Notes: a model not told the origin generated them from the letters alone. Counted from the first letter of the stretch, positions 37,250 through 50,027 are shown. The stretch: DNA of 64,000 nt from Ryuthela nishihirai (GCA_038380435.1 JAWZYU010000034.1:25337404-25401403); one strand, 5' to 3'. Translations and numbers: made by a program.

Positions 37250-39935
37250 ACCTAAATGCTGTTATGCCCCCACTGAGGATGCCGATGAGGATGAGAAAGA
37301 GAGGTTTTACGGATAACTTCAGGATATTTTGAATTCTGTCAAGAAAGGAGATATTACCCTTGTTCTAGGTGACTTCAATGCCAAAGTTGGTACTGACTCT
37401 GATCTTTGGGGAGGGGTGATAGGCCCTTTTGGTATTGGTAGCAGAAAAGGCAATGGGCAACGTCTCCTACAGGTAAGTAAACTCAATGGTTTCAAAATAA
37501 CTAACACTTACTACAAACATCGCGACATACATAAGTACACATGGGTCTACTGATAGGCTGCATAAGAATATGATTGATTATATATTAATTAACAACAAAT
37601 GGGCTAGTTATGTTAGTAATACCAGGGCATATACGGGAGCTGAAATTGGATCTGACTGAATTGGATATACGGGAGCTGAATTGGACCTTGTTAAAAGTGT
37701 CTTACAACTTAAACATAAAAAGTGTTTTGCTAGGGTTAAAAAGTTTACTCTTAATACTGAAGCTCTGAAAGACACAGTTATAACTGAAGTTTACCATGAT
37801 AGGTTACTTAGTTATTATGGCCGTCATGGTTTTCTTACTACTGATGTTGAGGAAGAATTGGGCCATTTTAAACCGGCTATTTTGGAAATTAACAGTACTC
37901 TTTTAGGAAAAAAGGAGCAGAGGAGACAGAATTATCTGAGTGATAAGGCAATTGAGCTTATTTCAGAAATAAAGAACTGCAGGAATGTCCTTAATCAATA
38001 CCCTATTAGTCCTAATAGAAAGCATTACAGAGGACTTACTAAATGTGTAAAGGATCAGTCAGCTGCTGATAAGAATCTTTGGCTTGATGGCTTGACTGAC
38101 ATAGCCGAGGAAGCAGTTAGACAGCACAACAGCAGAGAGTTGATGTTTTATGTGGTAGAAAACGAACAGGTATACAGGGATTGAAGGATAAACAAGGTAA
38201 GGTTATACAAGGTGAGGATTCTGTCATGGCTAGGTGGGCTGAGCATTTCAGTGATGTTCTAATCAATGTGGGTAATTCTACTCCCATTGTTTGCAATGAT
38301 GACAGATGCATTGGTGACTTTCATGTTGACCCTATAACACAATCTGAAGTTATTTTGGCTATTTCTAAACTTAAACTTCATAAATCCCCATGGGTAGATG
38401 AAATTACCACGGAAATGCTTAGAGCTGGGAATGTTTTGGTTACCAGTTGAATGACTGGAATTTTGAATATATTTTATGATAAAGGCATGGTTCCTAAGGA
38501 TTTTACCAGAGTTATTATTATCCCTATTTTCAAAAAAGGTGATCGTAGTACTTGTGATAACTGCAGGGGTATCAGCCTACTCTCTGTTCCCGGTAAAGTT
38601 CTTTGCATGATTCTGCTTAATAGAATTAAGAATCTGGTTGACAGGCAATTGCGTGATGAGCAATGTGGATTCAGATATTGTAGGGGATGTGTACATCAGA
38701 TATTTTCACTTAGGCAGATTCTTGAGAAATGTTTAGAGTTTCAGAAACCTTTGGTTTCCAGCTTTGTTGATTTCAAAAAGTCTTTCGATTCTGTTGATCG
38801 TTATAATTTGTGGTTGATTGTGGGATTACATGGTGTACCTGACAAGTTAGTTAACCTAATGAAAGTTCTCTATAATAACACTGAGTCGTGTGTGAAAGTT
38901 GGTAAGGCTTGTAGCAGTTATTTTAGCATTACTTCTGGTGTTGGACAAGGGTGCATTTTGTCTCCTTTTCTCTTTAGTTTGGTTATTGTTTATGTTATGC
39001 GAAATTCACTGCAACGGAAAGATTTTGGCCATGAATGGTCTGGGGATACTACAATTTCTGATTTATATTATGCTGATGATTTAGCCCTTTTGGAAAATGA
39101 TGTTGATGAGATGAAATCTTTCATTCGAGCTGTTGATGAAACTGATACTAGACTAGGTTTGGTTATAAACAGGAATAAAACTAAAGTGATGAAAATTGGT
39201 CAGGCATGCTGTGATTCAGTTAATCTGAATGGTTGCAGTCTTGAGCAGGTGTCACAGTTTAATTATCTTGGGAGCTATGTAACAGATAATGGTGATGTGC
39301 GGCATGAGATTAACAGACGAATAGGGATTGCTGCCGGGACTTTTAGGAATCTATGGAGAGTGTGGATAAATAGGCGTATACACCTAAAGACTAAAATTAG
39401 ATTGTATAATAGTCTGGTTCTTTCTAGGGTTAGTTATGGTAGTGAAACGTGGACACTCTCTAAACAAGATAACAGGAAGCTAGATGCTTTTGATTCCAGA
39501 TGCTTACGCAGTATCTTGGATATTAGGTGCTTTTACTTTGTAACTAATGATGAGGTTAGGCAAACGAGTTTGCAACCTCCTTTAAGCAGCATATTGTGCA
39601 GAGAGAGACTCCGTTGGTTTAGCCATGTTGTCTGTATGAATGATTATAGATTGGCGAATAGGGTTATGAATAGTGTGCCTAAAGGCCTCAGAAAGAGGGG
39701 GAGTCCTAGGATGCGGTGGGCAGACAATGTGAAACAGGACCTTGTTAGAAATGGTGTGCAGTGGCCTGATGCAGTACAAGTAGCTCAGGACAGACTTGCT
39801 TGGAGAACTAAATTGCACGGAATGGTTAGACCTCCTCAGCCCAGGGCTGCTTGAGAATGATGATGATGATGATGATGATGGTGATGATGGTGGTGGTGGT
39901 GGTGGTGGTGATGATGATGATGATGATGATGATCT
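37250..39935 (+). pseudogene. RTE-like LINE copy B, 5' truncated, broken EN-RT
   Basis: Begins inside the endonuclease (CTGAGGATG...). Lesions: the same in-frame TAA as copy A before the GDFNAKVG segment (37,313); a frame shift near 37,550 after HKYTWV; a local rearrangement near 37,655-37,680; a deletion and frame shift near 38,140; a TGA at about 38,448 in place of the TGG of copy A. The RT part 38,451-39,854 (467 codons) is open and has FVDFKKSFDSVDR, GCILSPFLFSLV, YADDLA and the C-terminal WTLSKQDNRKLDAFDSR and RPRMRWADNV-like region. Ends with a TGATGG microsatellite. Confidence 0.85.
39855..39935 (+). repeat. TGATG/GGTGAT microsatellite, LINE 3' tail
   Basis: Simple repeats of TGATGA and GGTGGT directly after the LINE stop codon. 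The same kind of tail (as ATC/TCA on the other strand) is found at copies C, E and F. Confidence 0.85.
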
Positions 39936-40270
39936 AAATCTGTACTTAAATGAAAATTATAGCTTAGTGATGTAATATAAAACTTTATTCTATCCTAATG
40001 GGATTTTATCATAAATTAATGGAAATACCAGAAATGACAGTTCACCTAGCTATACTGATCATACTTTTGTTCGGGATACTTTGGTTTTGCTATATATCTT
40101 CTGCAATTAATAACCATTAGCAAATTTTTTCAATAATAAAACGGATCATCATTCAATATTACTAAATATCACTTATCCCAGTAATAATATCTAATTAACA
40201 TCAAGTAGGAATATTGACAGGTTTTGCACATCTTTTAATTACAAAAAGTTCCATTTATGCATTATTAAAA
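39936..40270. other. A/T-rich DNA, nothing recognised
   Basis: No repeat match or coding signal seen between LINE copies B and C. Confidence 0.4.
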
Positions 40271-40570
40271 TTTATCAAATCATCATCATCATCCTCAAGC
40301 AGCCGTGGGCTACGGAGGTCCAACCAGACCGTGCAATTTAGTTCTCCAAGCAAGTCTGTCCTGAGCTACATCTGCTGTATCTAGCCACTGCACACCAATT
40401 CTAATAAGGTCCTCTTTGACATTGCCTGTCCACCGCATCCTAGGTCCCCCCCCCCCCTCTTTCTGAGGCCTTTAGGCACACTGTTCATAACCCTATTCAC
40501 CAATCTATCATTATCCATACGGGTAACATGGCGAAACCAGCGGAGTCTCTCTCTGCACAATATGATAGCT
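40271..40570 (-). mobile_element. RTE-like LINE copy C, 3'-end fragment
   Basis: CATCATCATCATCC tail, then CAAGCAGCCGTGGGCTACGG and the last ~80 codons of the LINE protein (LCRERLRWFRHVTRMD), with a run of C that shifts the frame. 5' truncated, as is typical of LINE insertion. Confidence 0.8.
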
Positions 40571-40974
40571 AATAATAGCTTTAAATACGGCAAAATGTTT
40601 AATGGGGGAAAAACAAAACAAAAGAACATTGCAGAATTTAAAAAAACATGATAAAGATTAAAGAGAAATTATACAAAAACATAAAAAATCCTTATAATGT
40701 ACTTTTGGAAAATGAGTACAACATTTCGCTAAATCTTCAAAGCTAATGATAAAATAGACTAAATAAATTTATTTTATTACTACATTTTACTCTTTCCATG
40801 AATGATCGAAATGAGGAATGGAAGTTAATTAATAAAAAAATCTGTTTTCAAAGGATAATGATATGATTGTAACGTTCAATGAAATGAATAATCAATGTAC
40901 AAATGAAGAGTTGATTATGAATTTTTAGATGGAAATAGTTATATTAGTCACCATCATCTTATGACTTATTATTA
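40571..40974. other. A/T-rich DNA, nothing recognised
   Basis: No supported gene or repeat. Confidence 0.4.
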
Positions 40975-42218
40975 TTAACTAACTTGCCTGGTATACCATA
41001 TCATCTCACAATCAACCACAAATTATGACGATCAACAGAGTCGGAAGCCTTTTTGAAATAAAAAAAGCTAGCAACCAAAGTTTTTGAAACTAATTTCGGA
41101 AGAATCTGCTTAAGTGAAAAGATCTGATGTACACATCCCCTATCTTCTGAATCCACATTGCTCATCAGGCAATTGACTGTCAACCAGATTCTTAATTCTA
41201 TTAAGCACAATCATGGAATACCTAGAACAGAGAATAGGCTGATACCCCTATAGTTATCACAAGAACTGCGATCACCTTTTTTTGAAAATAGGGATAATAA
41301 TTGCTCTGGTAAAATCATTAGGAACCATGCCTTTATCATAAAAGATATTCAACATTTTAGTCATCCAAGTGGTAACAGAAACATTCCCAGCTCTAAGCAT
41401 TTCCGTAGTAATTTAATCTACCCCTGGGGATTTATGAAGTTTATGTTTAGAAACAGCCAACATAGCTACAGATTTTGTTATAGGGCCAACATTAAAGCAA
41501 CCGATGCATCTATCATCATTGCAAACAATGGGAGTAGAACTAACCACATTGTTCAGAACAGCACTGAAATGCTGAGCCCACCTCGCCATAATGGAATCCT
41601 CACCTTCTACATAACCTTACCTTGTTTATCCTTCAATCCTTGTATACCTGTCGATTTTCTACCACATAAAACGTTAACTATCTGGTACAGCTCTCTGCTG
41701 TTGTGCTGTCTAACTGCTTCCTCAGCTTTGTCAGCCAAGCCATCAAGCCAAAGATTCTTATCAGTAGCTAACTGATCCTTTACACGCTTATTAAACTATC
41801 TGTAATCCTTTCTATTAGGACTAGTAGGGTATTGATTAAGGACATTCCTGCGGTTCCTTCATTCTGAAATAAGCTCAAGTGCCTTATCACTTAAATAATT
41901 CTGTCTCTTCTGCTCCTTTTTTCCTAAAAGAGTACTCTTAGTTTCCAAAAAAGCCTGTTTAAAATGGCCCCATTCTTCCTCAACTTCAGTAGTAAGCGCA
42001 CCATGACTGTCATAATGACTAAGTAACCTGTCATGGTAAACTTCAGTTATAACCGAGTCTTTCAGAGCTTCAGTATTAAAAGTAAATTTTTTAACCCTAG
42101 CACAACACTTTTTAAGTTTAAGTTGCAAGACACTTTTAACAAGGTAATGGTCAGATCCAATTGCAGCTCCCCTATATGCCCTGGTATTTCTAACAGAACT
42201 AGCCCATTTTCTGGTTCT
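40975..42218 (-). pseudogene. RTE-like LINE copy D, EN end to early RT
   Basis: Matches copies A and B from the endonuclease C-terminus (CARVKKFTFNTEALKD) through the linker to the early RT (CVHQIFSLKQI, NLWLIV). Small deletions break the frame in several places, for example in the CGFR region near 41,150. Both ends of the element are missing. Confidence 0.75.
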
Positions 42219-42744
42219 AAAAGAAAAGCAAAAGAAAAAAGGGAAAAATCTGAAACAAAGAGAATGTGAATGCCAATTTTTTTTAGAATAGCAAGTATAT
42301 TATAAAAATAAGATTGGCTGTAAAAATGACTGATTGGATAGAGGATTTTCGAGTGTAAGTGTCTCGGACGGTAAACAGTGTGAGCTAAAGTAAATTTAAC
42401 ATTTGTCATCAAATAGGACAACAGATTAAAATACACTGCCTGGTCCTATTAATATGAATACCTGCTTAAATACATTATATTGAAAAAAAAAGCATCCGGA
42501 CACTTACATGTTATGTGAATGGAAAGCCACTTTAAAAGCTCCCTAACATTGAAAATAAATATTTTAGGTAAAAACTGTTATTAGCGATAAATTGTAGATA
42601 TCACTCATATCTCTCTAAATATATTTCCTGCAATATTCGTTTAATATTTAAAGAATGAATGGAAACTGAAGCATTTATCTTCAACTTTTGACACTAGTGA
42701 AAAAATATTTCAACAGTTAAAGAACAACTTTTGTAACAATTTGT
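42219..42744. other. No gene recognised
   Basis: A/T-rich sequence between LINE fragments. Confidence 0.4.
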
Positions 42745-43373
42745 TCATCATCATCATCATCCTCAATCAACCATGGGCTACGGAGGTCCAACCAGACCGT
42801 GCAATTTAGTTCTCCAAGCAAGTCTGTCCTGAGCTACATCTGCTGCAACCGGCCACTGAACACCAATTCTAATAAGGTCCCGTTTGACATTGTCTGCCCA
42901 CCGCATCCTAGGTCTCCCCCTCTTTCTGAGGCCTCTAGGAACACTGTTCAAACTCTATTCGCCAATCTATAATTATCCATACGGGCAACATGGCCAAACC
43001 AGCGGAGTCTCTCTCTGCACAATATGCTGCTTAAAGGAGGTTGCAGACTCCTTTGCCTAGCCTCATTATTAGTTAAAAAGTTGAACCACCTAATGCCCAA
43101 GATACTTCGTAAGCATCTAGAATCAAAAGCATCTAGTTTCCTGTTATCTTGTTTACAAAGCCTCCAAGTTTCACTACCATAACTAACCCTAGAAAGAATC
43201 AAACTGTCATACAGTCTAATTTTAGACTTTAGGTGTATAGGCATATTTCTCTACATTCTCCATAGATTCTTAAAAGTCCCCGCAGCAATCCCTATTCGTC
43301 TGTTAATCACATGCCGCTCATCACCAGTATCTGTTACATTGCTCCCAAGATAATTAAACTGTGACACCTGCTA
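42745..43373 (-). mobile_element. RTE-like LINE copy E, 3'-end fragment
   Basis: TCATCATCATCATCC tail followed by the C-terminal 200 codons (HLKSKIRLYDSL, YGSETWRLCKQDNRKLDAFD). 5' truncated at the QFNYLGS region near 43,370. Confidence 0.8.
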
Positions 43374-43880
43374 GTGGTAATCTTTTTCGGCTGATAATTG
43401 TAGATCTGTTTTGTTTTAGAGTTTGTGCTTGTTTATCTGTCCCTGTCTATAAGAGTCTTTTTCTTCCCACATTTGCCACGATTGGTGGACGCTTTTTAAA
43501 GCCGTTGCCTATATACACTTGGAACATTGCGCCCGTGATTTTCCGTTGAGTTCCATCATCTCCGTTACAGATGCTGCTGTCCATCTCATTCCAATGGTGA
43601 ACCCTCTTTCGATCTGATCAGCCTTTTTACCCATGTGGAACTTTAATTTTCACTATGCCTGTAACGTTTTTTTACAAATTCGTAGTGACATAAATACTTA
43701 CGTCAATGAGAAATTTTGCATACAGCTATGTTTCATGGTACTTCGCAGAGGATGCAAAATAATTTGTCCAGGTTGTGTACGATGAATAGTTAAAATGATG
43801 TCACAAAACTGGCACATTGATTAGTCGTAAAATAACAGAATATGAGGAAAACATGATTCATGAAAGATAGACTTTCGATG
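43374..43880. other. No gene recognised
   Basis: Unique-looking, mixed composition, no supported frame. Confidence 0.4.
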
Positions 43881-43884
43881 ACAA

Positions 43885-44385
43885 ATAGCTTCGGGTCACG
43901 ATCTTGTGCTGGGTCACCAAAAGTCCATATTCGGGTCACGATCTTGTACTGAATCAACAAAAAATCTTTCTTCGGGTCACGGTCTTGTGCTGGGTCACCA
44001 AAAATCAATCTTTGGGTCACGATGTTCTAACTGAGGAACCAAAAATCTATCTTTGGATCACGATCTTATAAACTGGGTCACCAAAAATCTGTCTTCGGGT
44101 CACATTCTTGTACTGGGTCAAGAATGTTCCCCAGCACAAGATCGTGACCCGAAAATAGACTTTTGGTGACCCAGTACAAGATCGTGACTAGAAGAGCATT
44201 ATTTAGTGACCGAATATTTATGTTTGTTGGCCCAGTACAAGGTCTTGCCCCAGAGATAGACTTTTGGTGACCCAGTACAAGATCGTGACTAGAAGAGCAT
44301 TATTTAGTGACCGAATATTTATGTTTGTTGGCCCAGTACAAGGTCTTGCCCCAGAGATAGACTTTTCGTAATCCAGTAGGAGATC
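43885..44385. repeat. Minisatellite with head-to-head orientation switch
   Basis: Units around GGGTCACGATCTTGTGCTGG occur about five times in one orientation (43,893-44,120) and then as CAGTACAAGATCGTGAC in the other (44,128-44,385). In the second part a 101-base segment is repeated exactly next to itself (44,160-44,260 and 44,261-44,361). Confidence 0.8.
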
Positions 44386-44489
44386 GTGAGCATCGGCTGT
44401 ACAATAGCAGCTGCAACCAGTAGACAGATGTTTGGTGAACAAGAACAGGATCGCAACACCGAGTCAGATTTGTGGATCTGTAGCAAAGG

Positions 44490-44873
44490 TTGGATTGTTT
44501 TTACCTCTGAGCGGCAGTTTGTTGCACACCATTGGCTAAATGGCCATGTCGCATCGACCCCAAAGGCTAAGAGAAGGTTTGAGGAGGGGAGCCACTGGAA
44601 CAGCTGTTGGGAGACAGATGGTAGCCTCCCGTCAAGGCCATACAGCGTGTTTTTAACGTGCACAGGGTATGGTTCTCCCGCACACGGGGCCACGGCTTCA
44701 CGTCCCATCCGAGAGACGGCGACTTTTCCAAGCCCATCGGTGTCCCATACTGACCGTGGGCAGGGCGGGGAATTTTGCGGAAATAAATCTCAACGCTGAT
44801 CCAGCTGGGACTCGAACCTGGGAACTACAGATTACGAGCCTGGCACGCTACCGACTGAGCCACCCCCGCCCCA
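44490..44873 (-). mobile_element. SINE copy e, full length
   Basis: Tail (TTTTTACCTCTGAGCGGCAG), body and head with B box GGTTCGAGTCC and A box TGGCTCAGTCGG on the minus strand. Confidence 0.85.
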
Positions 44874-46180
44874 TACGCAGCGCAAGACTTCTGGAGACTT
44901 AAGTACAGGTTCAGATTTTCGACAGTCCGGAATAAAATTGCGAACCCAAGACAAATCCTTTTCTCTTTGAAAACTAAGGCATAGAGTTTTGTACAATATA
45001 TAATAATAATAATAGTGTTGCTTAATTTGATTGTCATTCATTTAATTAAGGAAAATTGATTAAATTAATTAAATTAACAATTAATTTAATTAACAACAAT
45101 ATTTCATGAATATAAATAACTACAGTTAAAAATACTCTCTTAAAGAAAAAAAAATTCACAAAGTGAACAAGTCAAAGTTTTAAAGAAAATTTTTTACTCA
45201 AGTGCCCTTTTAAACGAAAATTTAAAAATATTATTATTTATTCGGCACTTACTTTGGCTTTCAGGAAAGATACACAATTTTGCTCCATCTTACAGTACTA
45301 ACGACGAAAATATCCCTTCTGTAGTACGGAGTGTGAAAGCTTTTATTGCAAGTATAGTGACATATTTTTGTAATTCGCAAACTGCATATGTATGTAATGC
45401 TAGGCTAGAAAACATTGGAATCCAGATGTTTCAACGTCTGGATGTCCAAAGGTTACGACAGGTGAACGTCCTACAATGAATTAATGAAATACACGTCATG
45501 GACGCTCGTGTATGCTTCAGAGTGACAATTACGTCACCAAACGACATCGAACGAACTTGACTGAAAGAAAAGGGAATAAGTGGTAATTAAGAGAAAATAT
45601 AGAGTGAAGGAAAATGTAGTTTGCCTTTTTTCTGTGCATTAGAGTTTAGAGAAGAAATGATTTTATTTGGTGAGTGCGCGGGAGATTAAATAAATCTACC
45701 TAGTGTGATCGTGTTAGTAAACTAGTAGAGGAAAAGAAGAATTCGACGTTTGAAGGGTAGTGGTCGACGTCTGAAAAGAATTGGTCCTGAGAAAGAAGTA
45801 TGCTTAGCTACAGTCTTAGAGTATTTGAAGAACTTGACCTTAGAAAGAAGTCATTTGATGTAGAGCTATTCAGTTATTTAGGAATTGGTAATGTTATTCT
45901 CGATAGTTTGCAGATTTGTTCACATATATGATTTGTGTTGATTGACTTTAGTTTATATAAATGTTTTCATTCATACTTTTGTACTAAATTACATTATTTT
46001 AGAATTATAATTGTTATATACTATTTGAACTCATGCTCAGTTTCATCCATTTAATTCGTAACAATATATTCATCTACGTTTCTTTCCATAATTTGTGTCG
46101 AAAAAGCTTCATTGTGTATTTAATCTTAAAATCTTAAAGTGATCGTAATTCTGTTCGGGACAACTTTGAAAGTGTAATTT
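44874..46180. other. No gene recognised
   Basis: A/T-rich; a T/A palindrome-like run of TTAATTAAATTAATT lies at about 45,050-45,095. The rest shows no repeat match or coding signal. Confidence 0.4.
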
Positions 46181-46565
46181 GGTCGGGTTGTTTTACCTCT
46201 GAGCGGCACTTTTTTTGCACACAACGGGCTAAATGACCAGGGCACAAGGACCCCTGTGGGTCAGAGAAAATTGGGGGAGGGGACCCACTGGGCAGCTGTT
46301 GGGAGAGAGATGGTAGTTTCCCGTCAAGGCCATCCAGCGTGTTTTTTCACGTACCAATAGTATGGTTCTTTCGCACACGGAGCCATGACTTAACGTCCCA
46401 TCTGACGGATGGCGGCTTTTCCACGCCCATTGGTGTCCCCTACTGACCGTGGGCAGGACGGGGAGTTTTGCGGAGATAATTGTCGACTCTTGCCCAGCTG
46501 GGACTCGAACCTGGGAAATGAAGATTACGAGCCTGGTGCACCACCGAATGAGTTACTCCCACCCT
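46181..46565 (-). mobile_element. SINE copy f, diverged full length
   Basis: All parts of the SINE are present with many substitutions (TTTTACCTCTGAGCGGCAC tail; GACTCGAACCTGGGAAATG near the head). Confidence 0.8.
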
Positions 46566-46649
46566 ATGTAATTGGTATCTAACCTTTAGGAGAGTAATGA
46601 AGGCATTACCGTTGGAGGTATAGAAGCATGGGATATTTGAGAACTTAAA

Positions 46650-46772
46650 AGAGCCAAGCTGGTAATCTGCAGTTCTCAGGTTCGAGTTTCAACTGTGCCA
46701 ACGTTGACATTTTTGTCCTTTCACCCCGCCCTTCCCTAGGTGAGAAAGGGGACACCGACGGGCTTGAAAAAT
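46650..46772 (+). mobile_element. SINE copy g, head fragment
   Basis: tRNA-derived head (GGTAATCTGCAGTTCTCAGG, GTTCGAG) and start of the body, then truncated. Confidence 0.6.
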
Positions 46773-46791
46773 TCGTCTCGTTAAATCTAGA

Positions 46792-47180
46792 GGCAGTGGT
46801 GGCTGAGTCATGGCTCGTCAGGCTCGTAATCTCTAGTTCTCATGTTCGATTCCCAACTGGGACAGCGTTGAGACTTATCTTTGTGAAACTCTCCACCCTG
46901 CTCTTTGTCAGTAGGGGACACCGATGGGCTTTGAAAAGCCGCCGTCCATCAGATGGGACGTTAAGACATATTCTGTACACGTTTAAGAACATACTGGATG
47001 GTTTTCTCCGGAGGCTTCGATCTGTTTCCTAACAGCTGCTCAGTGGCTCAGCTGCTCAGCTGTTAGCTGTTAGCTAACAGCTGCTCTGGAACCTTAGCTT
47101 GTCGCGGTCCTTGTGACCTGGACATTTAGTTCATTGTGTGCAAAAAAAAAAGTGTAGGTCAGAGATAAAAAAAACAACGC
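46792..47180 (+). mobile_element. SINE copy h, diverged full length
   Basis: Head GTGGCTGAGTCATGGC...GTTCGATTCCC, body and degenerate tail. A short tandem of CAGCTGCTCAGTGG/TTAGCTGTTAGC words is inserted at 47,030-47,090. Confidence 0.75.
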
Positions 47181-47319
47181 AACTGAACTCGAAGCCCAAT
47201 TTTTCCAACTGATAACACCTCATTTTCCAACTCAAATATATACCTTCCTTAAAATCTGCCACTCTAAGCAGCTACCTTTTAAATAATTGTTCATGAAGCC
47301 CCAAGAGTTATCTACGACG

Positions 47320-48005
47320 ACTCAATAATCGACCATGAGTCCCAAGTAATTGTCCAGGAGGTCTCAGTAATTGTGCAGGAGACCTCAGTAATTGTCCATG
47401 ACACCTAATAATTGTCAAAGAGACCCCGGTAATTGTCCAGGAGGTCACAATAGTTGTCTAGGAAGCCCCAGTAATTGTCCAGGAGGCCATAATAGTTGTC
47501 CAGGAGGCCTCAATAATATTTCAGAAAGCTCAATAGTTATACAGAAGGCCTCAATAATCATCCAGGAGGCCTAATCATTGCCAAGTAGGCCTAATAATCA
47601 TCCAAGAGGTCTGAGATTTGTCCAGGAGTCCACAATAATTATCGATGAGAACCCATAATATTCCACGAACCGAATAATTGTCCAGTTGGCTTCAGTAATT
47701 GTCCAGGAGGCCTCAGTAATTGTCCAGAAAACCTAGTAATTGTCCAGAGGCCTAATAATTGTCCAAGAGGCCCACGTAATTATCAAGGAGGTGACAAAAG
47801 TTGTCCAAGAGGCCCCAGCAATTGTCAAGGAGGCGACAATAGTTGTCCAAGAGGCTCCAATAATATTTCAGAAGCTCAATATTTGTCCAGGAGGCCTCAA
47901 AAATTATCCAAGAGACCACATTAATTGTCCAGGAGTCCACAATAATTACCCAGGTGGGCCGTAATATTCCACGAACTGAAACATTGTCCAGGGGGCTCCA
48001 ATAAT
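47320..48005 (+). repeat. Degenerate minisatellite, AATTGTCCAGGAGGCC unit
   Basis: About 25 imperfect units of roughly 20-28 bases, all containing a form of ATTGTCCAGGAGGCC. Open frames across it are a by-product of the repeat. Confidence 0.85.
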
Positions 48006-48121
48006 TTCTAGATGAAGGCGGGGGCGAATCAATCAACAAAAATTTCTAACACATACGATTGGAAAAAAGTATGCATTAGTTTGCATTAATTTAAATTCAT
48101 AAATAGAAAATTTAATATATA

Positions 48122-48384
48122 CAGTGGACCCCCGATATAACGCTCATGTCGGGCGGGAAACAACACCCGCATTTACTCATCATACATACAATAATTAAAC
48201 ACTATTCAAAATACATGCAGGAACTCAATACATACACAATTACTCAATACGCAGTAACAATAAAATGCGATACTCACTAACGCCGCACGGACCTCTATAA
48301 ACATGTTTGAACTTATCGCGAACATCGCCCGCGCTATAACCGAGTGCGCGGTATAGCGAGCAGCGCTATAACGAAGGTCCACTG
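48122..48384. mobile_element. Tc1/mariner-pogo-type MITE, 263 bp
   Basis: Terminal repeats CAGTGGACC / GGTCCACTG with GATATAACGC and GCTATAACGA just inside. TA dinucleotides flank both ends (48,120-48,121 and 48,385-48,386), as expected for this superfamily. No coding capacity. Confidence 0.8.
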
Positions 48385-48714
48385 TATTAATATAAACTTG
48401 CACTGAATGAAAAACAAAAATAAATATGCTCTATTTTCTTTGTAGTGCATTTAGTAAACAAATAGCAAAAATCAATATCTATTTTCGGTTTTAAGCTAAG
48501 TATAATGCCCAGATATGTATTTAAGTAGTAGATTATGATGATTATGAAATGTTTCGTTCTCTAAAAGTTCTGTAAAAAAAATCGAGTTAGAGTATTTTGA
48601 GGTCTCGGGTATCGCCTCATTCGCCTGTGTCGAAATCCTCCACTGAAGCAACTAGATTAACTAGAAGAGCGCATATCTCTCATATGTATGTCTCATATAT
48701 CTTGTTTTCAAAGA

Positions 48715-49102
48715 GGGGCGGGGGTAGCTGAGTCGGTAGCGCGTCAGGCTCGTAATCTGTAGTTCCCAGGTTCGAGTCCCAGCTGGGTCAGCGTTGAGAT
48801 TTATCTCCGCAAAAATTCCACGCCCTGCCCACGGTCAGTAGGGGATACCGATGGGCTTGGAAAGGCCGCCGTCCGTCGGATGGGACGTTAAGCCATGGCC
48901 CCGTGTGCGGGAGAGCCATACCCTGTGCACGTTAAAGAACACACTGGATGGCCTTGACGGGAGGCTACAATCTGTCTCCCAACAGCTGTTCCAGTGGGTC
49001 CCCTCCCCCAACCTTCTCTGAGCTTCGAGGTCCTTGTGGCCTGTCCATTTACCCATGGTGTGCAAAAAAGTGCCGCTCAGAGGTAAAACAATCCAATCCA
49101 AT
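48715..49102 (+). mobile_element. SINE copy i, full length with target duplication
   Basis: Starts GGGCGGGGGTAGCTGAGTCG; A and B boxes intact; ends GGTAAAACAATCCAATCC. Flanked by the 13-bp duplication TTGTTTTCAAAGA (48,702-48,714 and 49,103-49,115). Confidence 0.92.
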
Positions 49103-49319
49103 TTGTTTTCAAAGATAATGAAGTTTCTCGTTTCTGTATTTTTGCATTCTTTAAAAATTTTAACTCGTGCTAATGGGTGATTGGGAAAAATGAAAATAGA
49201 AGTATTTTATTAGTACTTCAATAACAGAAAATATTTTTTTTTTGTTCCATGAATTTAAAATGTTGTTTATCTTCCACCTCGTTGAGAAAAAGTGGCAGAT
49301 TGTTGGTATCGGTGGAATA

Positions 49320-49715
49320 TCTGTTGTCGGTCGTCCACCACCGAAATCTGTATCTCGGTCGTCTACCACCGAAATCTGTATCTCGGTCATCTACCACCGA
49401 AATCTGTACTCGGTCGTCTACCACCGAAATCTGTATCTCGGTCGTCTACCACCGAAATCTGTATCTCGGTCATCTACCACCGAAATCTGTACTCGGTCGT
49501 CTACCACCGAAATCTGTATCCAATCACCGAAATCTGTATCTCGGTCGTCTACCAACGAAATCTGTATCTCGGTCGTCTACCACCGAAATCTGTATCCAAT
49601 CACCGAAATCTGTATCTCGGTCGTCTACCACCGAAATCTGTATCTCGGTCGTCTACCACCGAAATCTGTATCCAATCACCGAAATCTGTATCTCGGTCGT
49701 CTATCACCGAAATTT
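49320..49715 (+). repeat. 28-bp minisatellite
   Basis: Unit CGGTCGTCTACCACCGAAATCTGTATCT in about fifteen copies, some shortened to CCAATCACCGAAATCTGTAT. Because 28 is not a multiple of three, the same peptides appear in all three forward frames. Confidence 0.9.
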
Positions 49716-50027
49716 CCCTTTTCTCCCCCTAAATAGATCACTTGCAACATTCGATAAAAGTTTTCACGGTTTTAGTGAAAGTTCATTCGAAAAAAGTTTC
49801 ACGGTTTCCATATTTAGTGACCTGTAACGATGTAAATTTAAACTATCTGAGGATTTGAAAAATGCAAAATATATTTCATTAGTAATCCAACTAAACCAAA
49901 TTTCCCAATTTTCCCTTAAAACGAAACCCATAAAACGGAGACCCTTTTAAAGGAAACCCTTTTAACAAGACAATTTTCCCTTTAAAAGAATTTGCGTTTC
50001 CCACACACCTGGGCGTTAAAAAAAAAC

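Noticed and set aside
47320..48005. CRISPR-like array
   Set aside because: The units are degenerate and contiguous without unique spacers of constant length; it is an ordinary minisatellite in animal DNA.
48715..48790. tRNA gene at the start of SINE copies
   Set aside because: A and B boxes are present, but acceptor and anticodon stems do not pair well and the sequence continues into the SINE body; it is a tRNA-derived head (closest by eye to tRNA-Met or tRNA-Thr), not a tRNA gene.
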